Source: Candidatus Tiamatella sp. (GTDB taxonomy: Archaea > Thermoproteota > Thermoprotei_A > Sulfolobales > Acidilobaceae). From it: 49,240 nucleotides of DNA. Under the pieces are notes generated by a model. That model saw only the letters and a program-made list of their open reading frames with translations, did no database searches and was not told where the DNA came from. The translations under genes and the position numbers were made by a program. Location: assembly GCA_015522645.1 (NCBI GenBank), contig WALV01000036.1:1-49240 (forward strand), given 5' to 3'. Below, in pieces: positions 32,979-41,450 of the stretch; within the stretch, counting starts at the first letter, position 1; each line of letters starts with the position of its first letter.

Positions 32979-34852
32979 TTCTCCATCCAACTTGTCCTCA
33001 GCTCCACACCCATTATAGCCATGACGGCCTCGTTCTCGGCCCATGAGATACCTAGCTCCCTCAATGTCTCGGGTAAGGGAACCCCGTATTCTGGATGCCA
33101 TCCTCTTATTTCATAGTATTTTCTTAGTGCAGCTTTGAAGTCTTCTTCATTAATAAACGCTTTCGACCCTCTTGCTGGGCCCTCCTCTTCAGGCTCCCAC
33201 CATCTAGGAGGTATTGTATCATGTAGCGGTGGTGTAACCCAGTCTAGAACGTTGTGAATTCTAGCGAGGCTCTCCTCTCTACGGCTTGCTAGATATAAGT
33301 CTTCTATATCCACGTCCAAGCCAGTTGCATAGTTGTAGAGCTTCACTATTTCGTCATCCGTATAAGGAATGAAGATACATAATCCCAGGCTATCGAATAC
33401 AGTTTTCCTATCCCTATCACGAGCCAGACTCTCCACCACCTCAACTGCGGAACCGTCCATCGGCCTGTCCCTAGTCTCAGGCCAACCTCGTAAATGACTG
33501 GCTCCCACATCTGCTGTCGCATAACTTAAGGCAAACCCCCTAAGACCTCTCGGGTCCCATGCCGGTGCTTCTAGGCCTTTAACATGGATTGCCTTATCTT
33601 CTCCCATGCCCAGTAGCTCTGAGGCCTTCTTAACGCCTTCAGACAAAATAATCCCTATACCTTTCTTCTCACCAATTAGTTCCACGAGTTTTATAACTCC
33701 CTCTATATCACCGAATCCCTCTACTTCGATATCGAAATCCTTAGGGTCTATTAGCTTCTCTTCTACTAACTCTAGGAACCAAGCTATCGTGTTTCCCAGG
33801 CTTACGGAGTCGAGGCCGTAATTGTTGGCAAGATAATTCAAGTATAACACTGCCTTTGGTTCGAATATTCCTGTTGCGGCACCTAGCATAGCAATGTTCT
33901 CGTATTCCGGTTTAACCTCGAATTCTTCGTTGGCATACGATAGTTTAGTATACCTAGCACACTTAACAGGGCATGACTTGCCATGTATCCACCAGGGGGG
34001 CTCTTCCTCGAACTCCGAGATACCTTTATGGGATAACTTCTCTGCTAGTTCTAATGGAATATAGGGTTTCCTGAAATTATAGCTGGGCGACATCCCGGTC
34101 TGGGAACTGTATACTATGCCATTTAATGTTCCATGCTTTCTCGAGTCAGCTGTTTTTTCTGATGTCCTATATTTCTCGTATAGTTTATCCCATAACTCTC
34201 TGAATTCGTCGGGGGATGCTATAGGTATGTCTTGATCGCCATATGCTACTATCGCTTTTAGTTTCTTAGACCCCATGACGGCTCCTAATCCTCCTCTACC
34301 CGCGGCTCTTTGCGAGTCGGCGATGATGTTTGCATACTTAACTAGTTTCTCCCCAGCACGCCCTATCGATATAATACTAGCTTTCTCGTTAACTTCCGAT
34401 CTGAGCTTTTTAGCAACTTCAGAGTTATTCTTACCCCATAATTTCTCAGCGCTCCTTATTTCAGTTTCTCCATTATTCACGTAAATATATACCGGGTCCT
34501 TACTAGCTCCCTCAACTATCATCACGTCGAATCCCGCTTTACGTATAAGAGGGGAAAAGTAATCACCGAAAGAGCTATCCGTCAGTAGCCGAGTAAGAGG
34601 GCTTTTCGAGACTGCTACAGCCTTGCTAGATCCCGGGGCGAGACCGGATATTCCTCCAGCAGCCAGGATTACTTTGTTAGAGGGGGACAACGGGTCAGTA
34701 CCTGGGGGCACTTCCCTGTAGAAGTAGGCCACTCCAAGGCTTTTCCCTCCTAGATACATTTCTAGAATATTGTCATTTATATCTTCTATACATGTTTTAC
34801 TCGTTGAAAGGTTAACTCTCAGAAGCTTCCCGTTATAACCCATTATTCTCAC
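32975..34852 (-). CDS. Aldehyde:ferredoxin oxidoreductase-family tungstoenzyme
   Basis: The 625-residue protein keeps the bis-pterin sites AGRGGLGAVMGSKKLKAI (about 183-200) and WDPRGLRGFALSYATAD. The cubane-binding stretch is SCPVKCARY with the late Cys in LGLCIF. In most AOR enzymes the first group reads CxxCPxxC; here the first position is Gly (HGKSCPVKC), so one ligand appears to be missing. It would oxidise an aldehyde and reduce ferredoxin; substrate unknown. The PHP gene follows in ATGA overlap. Start by MRIMGYNGKLLRVNL, typical of the family. Confidence 0.9.
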   Translation of the reverse strand: MRIMGYNGKLLRVNLSTSKTCIEDINDNILEMYLGGKSLGVAYFYREVPPGTDPLSPSNKVILAAGGISGLAPGSSKAVAVSKSPLTRLLTDSSFGDYFSPLIRKAGFDVMIVEGASKDPVYIYVNNGETEIRSAEKLWGKNNSEVAKKLRSEVNEKASIISIGRAGEKLVKYANIIADSQRAAGRGGLGAVMGSKKLKAIVAYGDQDIPIASPDEFRELWDKLYEKYRTSEKTADSRKHGTLNGIVYSSQTGMSPSYNFRKPYIPLELAEKLSHKGISEFEEEPPWWIHGKSCPVKCARYTKLSYANEEFEVKPEYENIAMLGAATGIFEPKAVLYLNYLANNYGLDSVSLGNTIAWFLELVEEKLIDPKDFDIEVEGFGDIEGVIKLVELIGEKKGIGIILSEGVKKASELLGMGEDKAIHVKGLEAPAWDPRGLRGFALSYATADVGASHLRGWPETRDRPMDGSAVEVVESLARDRDRKTVFDSLGLCIFIPYTDDEIVKLYNYATGLDVDIEDLYLASRREESLARIHNVLDWVTPPLHDTIPPRWWEPEEEGPARGSKAFINEEDFKAALRKYYEIRGWHPEYGVPLPETLRELGISWAENEAVMAIMGVELRTSWMEK

Positions 34853-34965
34853 TGTTAACCCACCGTTAATGATATTATAGTTTGTAAACTATTTTAACTA
34901 GAATCTACTCAGTTTCAAATAAAACAGCTATACAATAATTATGATTAGTATGGAGGTGTTTAGAT

Positions 34966-35835
34966 CTGAGCCCCGATACCATAAACACTATAATCTGGAT
35001 GCTTTTCTGGCTCCTCTTCCTCATACCATTACTCTCACCGACCTATAGTTACCAAAGGCTTCGATCAGCACGAATAAAACTTCTACAGGTTCTAGAAAGA
35101 AAATATGGCTATAGATTTGTAACTCTTATACATAGACAGGAAAAAATAGGCCTCTTGGGCATTCCTATTTACCGTTTTATCGATATTGACGATAGTGAAG
35201 CAGTGATCAGAGCTATCCGCCAAACACCGAGAGATCAACCTATAGCGCTGGTCTTGCATACACCCGGTGGGCTAGTTCTTGCAGCTGCGCAAATAGCTAT
35301 GGCATTGAAGAGACATCCTGCCAAGAAAGTAGTGGTGATTCCTCATTACGCAATGAGCGGTGGAACGTTAATAGCCTTGTCTGCAGACGAAATATGGATG
35401 GACCCCAACGCTGTCCTAGGCCCACTAGACCCTCAGTTAGCTATAGACCAGACATTCCACGCTCCAGCCCCATCTTTAATCAAAATAGCAAAAACCAAAG
35501 GAAAAGACGCTGATGATAAGACATTATTAATGGCTGATGTTGCAGAGAAAGCGCTAATTGAAGTACAGGAATTCATTATTGAACTGGTCAAAGATAGACT
35601 CGGGGAAGAGAAGGCACGAGAGCTGGCGAAACTTTTAACCGAGGGCCGCTGGACGCATGATTATCCTATAACATTCGAGGAAGCCAGGAATCTAGGGTTG
35701 AACGTTAAAGATGAAATACCTATTGAGATATATGAATTCATGGAACTGTTCCCTCAAGCACCTATGAATAGGCCTGGAGTAGAGTATATACCTCATCCAT
35801 TGATACCATACAAGCAAAGGACAGCTTCAAGTTGA
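34966..35835 (+). CDS. SDH-type (ClpP-fold) membrane serine protease
   Basis: The core protein has one N-terminal membrane helix and a ClpP-like domain with LHTPGGLVLAAAQIA, HYAMSGGTLIALSADEI (catalytic Ser) and MDPNAVLGPLDPQL. These are typical of the PF01972 SDH_sah family found in bacteria and archaea. I extend the start to CTG 34966, which lies 7 nt after GGAGGTG. The added residues SPDTINTIIW fit the hydrophobic N-terminus of the family, whereas ATG 34999 has no ribosome site. It probably degrades membrane proteins. Confidence 0.85.
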   Translation: MSPDTINTIIWMLFWLLFLIPLLSPTYSYQRLRSARIKLLQVLERKYGYRFVTLIHRQEKIGLLGIPIYRFIDIDDSEAVIRAIRQTPRDQPIALVLHTPGGLVLAAAQIAMALKRHPAKKVVVIPHYAMSGGTLIALSADEIWMDPNAVLGPLDPQLAIDQTFHAPAPSLIKIAKTKGKDADDKTLLMADVAEKALIEVQEFIIELVKDRLGEEKARELAKLLTEGRWTHDYPITFEEARNLGLNVKDEIPIEIYEFMELFPQAPMNRPGVEYIPHPLIPYKQRTASS

Positions 35836-35857
35836 GTAGTGAGAGGATTCGTGAAAC

Positions 35858-36415
35858 TTGGAGTTGAGTGAACCGGAGTTAACCCCTATAGGATCCATAG
35901 GTTTTTTCACTGTGTACCCTAATGGCGAGATATTTCAAGCAGTAGAGTATAGATACTATGAGAAGAAGGGTTACTACCGGGGAGTACTCGAATCCAGGGA
36001 ACTCCTTGAACGAGAGAAAAAGATTCTGCGTCGTGGAATGGAGAATATTCTAAGTGAGGAGAGAGTATTAATCAACGGACAAGAAGTATCTTGGAGAGTG
36101 TTTGAACCCGATATTCTTCTCCCGGATTACCAATACCCCGTTATAGTATTCCATATTTCAATGCCTTTTAGTATAATGAAAGGGAGAAACATATACGAGG
36201 AATACTACGAGGAGGCTATTGCCGAATACAGTTACACAGCATATTGGTATTTCCCAAGATGTATGCAAGCATTGAATGTTGAAGCCTCCGGCCAGGTCAG
36301 AGTCTCGGATAACAACAGACTAGTTGTAATAAAAGTGTCTAAAGGGGATCATATAGAAGGGTATGAGAGCCTGCTATTCGAGAATAAATGCAGGCTCTGT
36401 TTAACCAGCGTGTAA
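35858..36415 (+). CDS. Hypothetical protein
   Basis: The 185-residue soluble protein is not recognised. It is rich in Tyr and Glu (YYEKKGYYRGVLESRELLEREKK; NIYEEYYEEAIAEYSYTAYWYF). A final CRLC pair could bind metal or form a disulfide. TTG 35858 and an in-frame TTG at 35864 are possible starts, after a weak GAGAGG site. It follows the SDH-type protease by 22 nt, so the two are probably co-transcribed. Confidence 0.6.
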   Translation: MELSEPELTPIGSIGFFTVYPNGEIFQAVEYRYYEKKGYYRGVLESRELLEREKKILRRGMENILSEERVLINGQEVSWRVFEPDILLPDYQYPVIVFHISMPFSIMKGRNIYEEYYEEAIAEYSYTAYWYFPRCMQALNVEASGQVRVSDNNRLVVIKVSKGDHIEGYESLLFENKCRLCLTSV

Positions 36416-36460
36416 TACTCGTTATAAAACACGGGGCATAACAACTCATTTAGATGGTGC

Positions 36461-39400
36461 ATGATGACCATGGATCCCGACGAGTTTATCGAGTACTATA
36501 AGCTGGGGGCTTCTATAAAGAGGTCTAAGCTAGGACAGTTTTCATATATGATAAAGAGGAAGACATTGAAGCGTGAGCTAGCTAGAATAGGGTTAGATTA
36601 TGGTTATACAGGAGATAAAGCACAACTCGAAGAATCGTTAGAAAAACTATTAAAGAGCAACAGTATATCATCCGCTTATTTATATGATATTCTATCTGAA
36701 ATAGAAGAACTGCCTTTGCTGGTTAAAATAGCTGAGAGAAACCCAGACCTTGTTGACACAGAAACGTTGAGACGGATTAGGGAATCCTTCTTCACCAAAG
36801 GGTGGATAAAGTGGGAGCAAAAAGTTTCAAATCTATTAAATTTAGATAGTTTTTATTCGTTGTTTGAAGGGAGTATTATGGGAATAACTAGAAGGGATAA
36901 GCAAACCAAGATAGTATTGTACAACGGGAAAAATTATGCGATTATTACACCGGAGAAAGATGCTGAAGGATTAAGCTATGATGCGTTAATACAAATCCTC
37001 AAACCACGTTTGATAATAACATACGGTATTGACAGCAGAGAAAAAATATACGAGAACGCACTTGATTTCAGGCTTTTATCCAAGCTAGCTATACCTCAAT
37101 TAGCATCCACTGAATTAGAATACGTTATCAGCAAACTATACAACACAGAGAACCTAGATTCTAGGCAGAAACTCGAGCTTTTCGTTGACTCATCTCTATG
37201 GATGATCCAGCGCATTATAGATAAGCTCCCCGAAATAAAGGATCTATTTCTACCTAAGGGAATTAGAGAACTAGTTAGACCACCATATAGTCCATCTAGG
37301 GTACCCTACTCTCCTCGGCTTGAGAGCGAGAATTATCCTCCTGGAGAAATGATATCGGAGACTCCGGGGAAAACATATTTGAAGGATACTGTTTTGGTCA
37401 CAGAGGTTATTAACCCGGTGGAACCGGTTTTCTCGCCATACGCTTTCATCCTCCCAAGCTTAGAGAATAGGGATTCGCCTTGGGAGAACTATGCTCAGCT
37501 ATTAATGTACATGACAGCGAGGAGTATGGGCTGGTGGTATGACCCGCTTTACCTTTTAGATGGACTCGAAGATTATCCAGGGTTCAAGAATGCGATTAAA
37601 AAGCTCGTGAAAGAAAAGCTGATATATAGAAAAGCATGTAAAGCCCCGCCTCCTAGGATCCAAGTTGCACCCTGGAACCTGAATAGGCTAATAGCAATAT
37701 GCGGCTCAAAGATAAAGGGTCGAAAGCTCGTAATAGACACTATATCCAATCCTCTTTTCGCGATTTTGAGCGGCAGAGGCATCACTGTTACAGAAAGGAG
37801 AATTATCCCTTACCGTCAATTATCCTATAAGCTGAGAGGCTGTGAAGAGAATTATAGTGATAACGGGGCAACTTATTGCCTGGAAGAGGATTTCCCTGAT
37901 AAACTGAAGCAGATCTTTCCTAGAATAGAAGTAATTGCACCTGAGAAGCTATTGCCAGCAGAATTAAAGGAAGATTTTAAGTGTGCAAGTAAACAGATGA
38001 GTAGCCCAGTTGTCCGTGTATTCGGTTTAACCGACTACATAACTGGTTTCCATGAATTAGCGACAGCTGTGTCGTCTCTCGTAGAGGGTGAAACAATTGT
38101 AGTAGTACCAAATAGTGCTATTCGAAAAATGCTTGAAAATATCAATACAGAGTTAACTGTTTTGACTTGGAGTGAGTTATTAGTATCCCCTTCTATGCTT
38201 GAAGGAAAAAAGCATCTGGTCATAGTTAACCCTGAAAAAATACTTACTAGGCAACTACCACGTTTATACTATTCTACGTTTGAACTACCGGTGGCTTTCG
38301 CTGAGCTAGTCAGGAACATATCTCTTAAAGTATCAAGGCTTTCCCACGGAGGAACTATAACGCTGATAACTAGAGTGCTACCGGAGTTATTGGAGGATAG
38401 AGTACACGTCCAAATAGTTGAGCCTAAAGGTTCTCCAAGAATGATTCCAACACCGGTTATAAAGGAGATGCATACGGATCTCTTGGAGAGGAGTGAAGAA
38501 ATTTTCCAGGATTACTGGTCTCGTAAAGGTATGAGTTTATCGATACGTAGTTACCAGAAAAGAATCATAGCATATGCATTGTCTATGTACACTACGGGAA
38601 TGCCGTCTGTGCTAGTAACAGTTCTACCCACAGGGTCAGGTAAGAGTGCAATATACCAGGTTTTAGGCCGTGTTCTAGGAGAATCCATGATAGGGCTTCC
38701 GGCTATTATAGTCTCTCCTCTTCGTACACTTATTCATGACCAGGTGAGAAGCCTTAATAATAAAGGATTTATCGCCGAATACATAGATGCAGGGATTACC
38801 CCGAGGAGAAGAAAGGCAATCTTTGAGCTTTATAAAAACGGTCTACTGGATTTCCTCTATATTACGCCGGAACGTTTTGAAGACCCGGTTGTCCAGGAAA
38901 TGATTAATCCCCCTAGAAGACCAGTTTTCATTGTTCTTGACGAGGTTCACACGCTCTCAAAGTGGGGCAGGACTTTTAGACCAAGCTACCTGCATATGGC
39001 TAGAGTTCTCACGGAGAGGAACAAGGCTAGTCCAAAGATACCTCTTCTCGGTTTTACAGCAACCCTTCCACCCGGTATAGACAGGGATGTCGTCCAGATA
39101 ATGGTGGGTCATTCGGTAGATCCTGCGATAGTTAACATAGGTTTAGATGACCCATACAGGAGGCATGAGGAATTCGGATGGCATCAGTCAAGACCTTTAA
39201 TTCTGGAAGGACCTGTTGTAAGGAAGGAATTGAAATTTGATATTGAACCTGTTGCAACAGTTAATGAGCGTAAAGAAAAGCTTCTATACATACTGTCCTC
39301 ACTTTCCCGTCGGCTTGATTCAAAGAAGACGCCTTACGTGGGAATAGTATTCACCGGATTCGTTGAAAGCGAAGAGGCTCCTTGGGCTAACGTTGATTCA

Positions 39401-40840
39401 GTGGTCGACTTAATAAACAGTAGATTTGGCTATGATTACGCTATTGGTTATCACGGATCACTATCTGATAAAGAGAGATTGGAAATTGAAAGAGTTATTT
39501 ACAATTCTAGTGAAACTGGTAGTAAGCCTAGAATAGTAGTTGCTACAAAAGCATTCGGTATGGGTGTAGACATACCTAATATTAGATATGTCATCCACTA
39601 CATGCTAAGTGAGAGCATAGAGGATTATTACCAAGAAGCAGGAAGAGCCGGTAGGGACAGCAGAGTCGCTTACATTGTTTCGCTCTATTCGAATGGAGAC
39701 AAGGAACTAAGGAGAAGACTACTAGAAATGGAAACCATACAGCCCTCCAGTCTAATAAGAACATACAATCTTTTAGTTGAGATGCACAATTGGTTGAAGA
39801 AACACTCAGCGAACATTGAAGTGGACCCCTATACATTAATATTGCCCTCAGAGGCGTTCATACCCGTCACACCGGTAAAAGTTAGAAGAGACAGGACGGC
39901 TCCATTAAGAGCAGCTCAGAGAATACTAGATATTCTAGCTGAACAAGAGATCCTGACATATGAAACTTTCACTACTAGTTTATCGCCCATTAAAGCAGAT
40001 TATAGTGAAGTAGAGCCTTTCGCCGAGTCGTTATATCCTGTGGCACCCAAGCTTTACCTAGTAGCTGGAAGACTTCCAAGGGAATTGACTCCCGTTAGCA
40101 TATCATATAACATAGGTAAAATAAGGGAAGACACAATAGTGATTCCGTTGAACATAAATTGTTGCGGTAACACTATATTCGAATCAAGCTCGTTCAACGG
40201 CTCCTATAGGAAGGCATTGCTAAATAAAGGTAAACGAAGCTATGTGGTGGTACGCTTAAACCCTGAATACGAGTATAAGCCTCTTAATATACTCCCCTAC
40301 ACGCTTCTTAACTACCTTTTCAGAAGAGAAGAAGAGGACATTGAGAGGATAGAATACCTAGACAAGCTATTGGCTAAAGCGGTTGATGCGAAGCTTCAGG
40401 GCAAAGTAGTTGATAGGATAGTAAAAGAAGGCATAAAATCGTATTTCAACAAAACCCCGAGGAGCGTAGGTGAGGACTTTAATTTCAGGAATGGATTCAT
40501 AAAGACTTGTAATAGAAAAGAGGAGTGCGTGCTTCCGGTTGCTAATGAACTAGGATTACTAATGTACAACACTGGTTTCAACAGTAGAAGAGTCGTTCTT
40601 GCCGTAGAGAAAAGCGAAGATGCCAAGATAGTGAATAGCGTACTCCTAAAAAGCGGTGTCGAAGCACCTCCTACGGTTTTAAAATACGGTAATTTACGGA
40701 AAGGGTTTGCTAGGAGGGGGTTGCTCTACCTTATGGATAAAGGGTACATTGTTGCCTTCTTGGAGGCTAACAAGTATGTTGACATGGAGGAAATGGCTAG
40801 GATGTATCCGTATCTCTACGTATATCTCTATAAGGTTTAA
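36461..40840 (+). CDS. Large RecQ-like SF2 helicase with an unrecognised N-terminal half
   Basis: The 1459-residue protein has a RecQ-like motor at about 695-1105: motif 0 IRSYQKR, Walker A PTGSGKSA (about 723-730), SPLRTLIHDQV, motif II DEVH (about 826), WGRTFRPSYLHM, TATLPP, YHGSLSD, TKAFGMGVDIPN and QEAGRAGRD. DEVH replaces DEAH. No RecQ zinc or HRDC domain is visible. Residues 1-690 are unrecognised; about 560-660 faintly resembles the last helicase part of DinG/XPD enzymes, and a Pro/Tyr linker is at about 270-290. The gene is four times a bare helicase in coding length. Repair or defence is possible. Confidence 0.85.
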   Translation: MMTMDPDEFIEYYKLGASIKRSKLGQFSYMIKRKTLKRELARIGLDYGYTGDKAQLEESLEKLLKSNSISSAYLYDILSEIEELPLLVKIAERNPDLVDTETLRRIRESFFTKGWIKWEQKVSNLLNLDSFYSLFEGSIMGITRRDKQTKIVLYNGKNYAIITPEKDAEGLSYDALIQILKPRLIITYGIDSREKIYENALDFRLLSKLAIPQLASTELEYVISKLYNTENLDSRQKLELFVDSSLWMIQRIIDKLPEIKDLFLPKGIRELVRPPYSPSRVPYSPRLESENYPPGEMISETPGKTYLKDTVLVTEVINPVEPVFSPYAFILPSLENRDSPWENYAQLLMYMTARSMGWWYDPLYLLDGLEDYPGFKNAIKKLVKEKLIYRKACKAPPPRIQVAPWNLNRLIAICGSKIKGRKLVIDTISNPLFAILSGRGITVTERRIIPYRQLSYKLRGCEENYSDNGATYCLEEDFPDKLKQIFPRIEVIAPEKLLPAELKEDFKCASKQMSSPVVRVFGLTDYITGFHELATAVSSLVEGETIVVVPNSAIRKMLENINTELTVLTWSELLVSPSMLEGKKHLVIVNPEKILTRQLPRLYYSTFELPVAFAELVRNISLKVSRLSHGGTITLITRVLPELLEDRVHVQIVEPKGSPRMIPTPVIKEMHTDLLERSEEIFQDYWSRKGMSLSIRSYQKRIIAYALSMYTTGMPSVLVTVLPTGSGKSAIYQVLGRVLGESMIGLPAIIVSPLRTLIHDQVRSLNNKGFIAEYIDAGITPRRRKAIFELYKNGLLDFLYITPERFEDPVVQEMINPPRRPVFIVLDEVHTLSKWGRTFRPSYLHMARVLTERNKASPKIPLLGFTATLPPGIDRDVVQIMVGHSVDPAIVNIGLDDPYRRHEEFGWHQSRPLILEGPVVRKELKFDIEPVATVNERKEKLLYILSSLSRRLDSKKTPYVGIVFTGFVESEEAPWANVDSVVDLINSRFGYDYAIGYHGSLSDKERLEIERVIYNSSETGSKPRIVVATKAFGMGVDIPNIRYVIHYMLSESIEDYYQEAGRAGRDSRVAYIVSLYSNGDKELRRRLLEMETIQPSSLIRTYNLLVEMHNWLKKHSANIEVDPYTLILPSEAFIPVTPVKVRRDRTAPLRAAQRILDILAEQEILTYETFTTSLSPIKADYSEVEPFAESLYPVAPKLYLVAGRLPRELTPVSISYNIGKIREDTIVIPLNINCCGNTIFESSSFNGSYRKALLNKGKRSYVVVRLNPEYEYKPLNILPYTLLNYLFRREEEDIERIEYLDKLLAKAVDAKLQGKVVDRIVKEGIKSYFNKTPRSVGEDFNFRNGFIKTCNRKEECVLPVANELGLLMYNTGFNSRRVVLAVEKSEDAKIVNSVLLKSGVEAPPTVLKYGNLRKGFARRGLLYLMDKGYIVAFLEANKYVDMEEMARMYPYLYVYLYKV

Positions 40841-41280
40841 GACTCGTCTAAATACCTACAGGAGTCAGCTAGCTTACCAAGTGAATCCTTTACGGACTGA
40901 TATATTTCAATAGCATCTTTTTTGAAGCCATTACTGTAAAGCGTCCTTAGCCCTCCGCAGAGAATGAAGGAGTACATGCTGATTAAAGCGTCGGTTTTTA
41001 CCTTTAGTTTACTTATAAATTCTTCCCAGCCTTTACTGGTCAAGCGGTAGAGGATTCTTTCACCACTCTTCACCCTCCCTCTCTCAACATCATACGTTTC
41101 TATTAGCCCCTCTTTCTCCATGTGATCCAGTAGAGGATACAGTGTACCCGGAGCAGGTTTCCATTTATCCCCGGTTAAAGTACTCACTTTCTTTAAAATC
41201 TTATAGCCATGCATGGGTTCTTCCGCTAGGAGTCTAAGGACAAGCATCTTCAAGCTATCTCTGTATGGTGCTCTAGGCAA
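40837..41280 (-). CDS. PadR-family transcriptional regulator
   Basis: The 147-residue protein has a PadR winged helix in its first about 90 residues: MLVLRLLAEEPMHGYKILKKV, PAPGTLYPLLDHMEKEGLIE and a wing with RILYRLTSKG. A helical C-terminal dimerisation part follows. It binds DNA as a dimer and usually represses its own operon. The start is TTG 41280 (MPRAPYRDS) or possibly ATG 41247. An inverted repeat sits next to the start. The last 4 nt overlap the convergent helicase gene. Confidence 0.9.
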   Translation of the reverse strand: MPRAPYRDSLKMLVLRLLAEEPMHGYKILKKVSTLTGDKWKPAPGTLYPLLDHMEKEGLIETYDVERGRVKSGERILYRLTSKGWEEFISKLKVKTDALISMYSFILCGGLRTLYSNGFKKDAIEIYQSVKDSLGKLADSCRYLDES

Positions 41281-41283
41281 TTT

Positions 41284-41296
41284 ATACCACCGGTAT
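41284..41296. promoter_or_regulatory. Inverted repeat at the padR start
   Basis: ATACC (41284-41288) and GGTAT (41292-41296) are inverted arms around ACC. They lie 3-16 nt upstream of the PadR start, overlapping TATAAAT on the minus strand. A PadR dimer binding here would regulate its own gene. The arms are short, so this is tentative. Confidence 0.4.
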
Positions 41297-41417
41297 TTTA
41301 TCTAGTCTATAACTTGATTGTGTAATGTAGGTTTTATATTATTTTTGCCAATATTTTTATGGTTAATATATCTAACTTTAACACTTCTGATGGAATCTAA
41401 ACCTGGATTAATACACG

Positions 41418-41423
41418 TTTTAA
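41418..41423 (+). promoter_or_regulatory. TATA-like element of tmcA
   Basis: TTTTAA lies about 30 nt before ATG 41451, so the mRNA is predicted to start at or just before the start codon. No Shine-Dalgarno site precedes the ATG, consistent with a leaderless message. Confidence 0.4.
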
Positions 41424-41450
41424 GTTCCCGCACTTTCAAGTATTATCTTT

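Noticed and set aside
32979-33101. N-terminal extension of the PHP gene into the AOR gene
   Set aside because: The ATGA overlap with a GGAG site is the natural start, and the extension is basic low-information sequence antisense to nothing but within AOR coding DNA.
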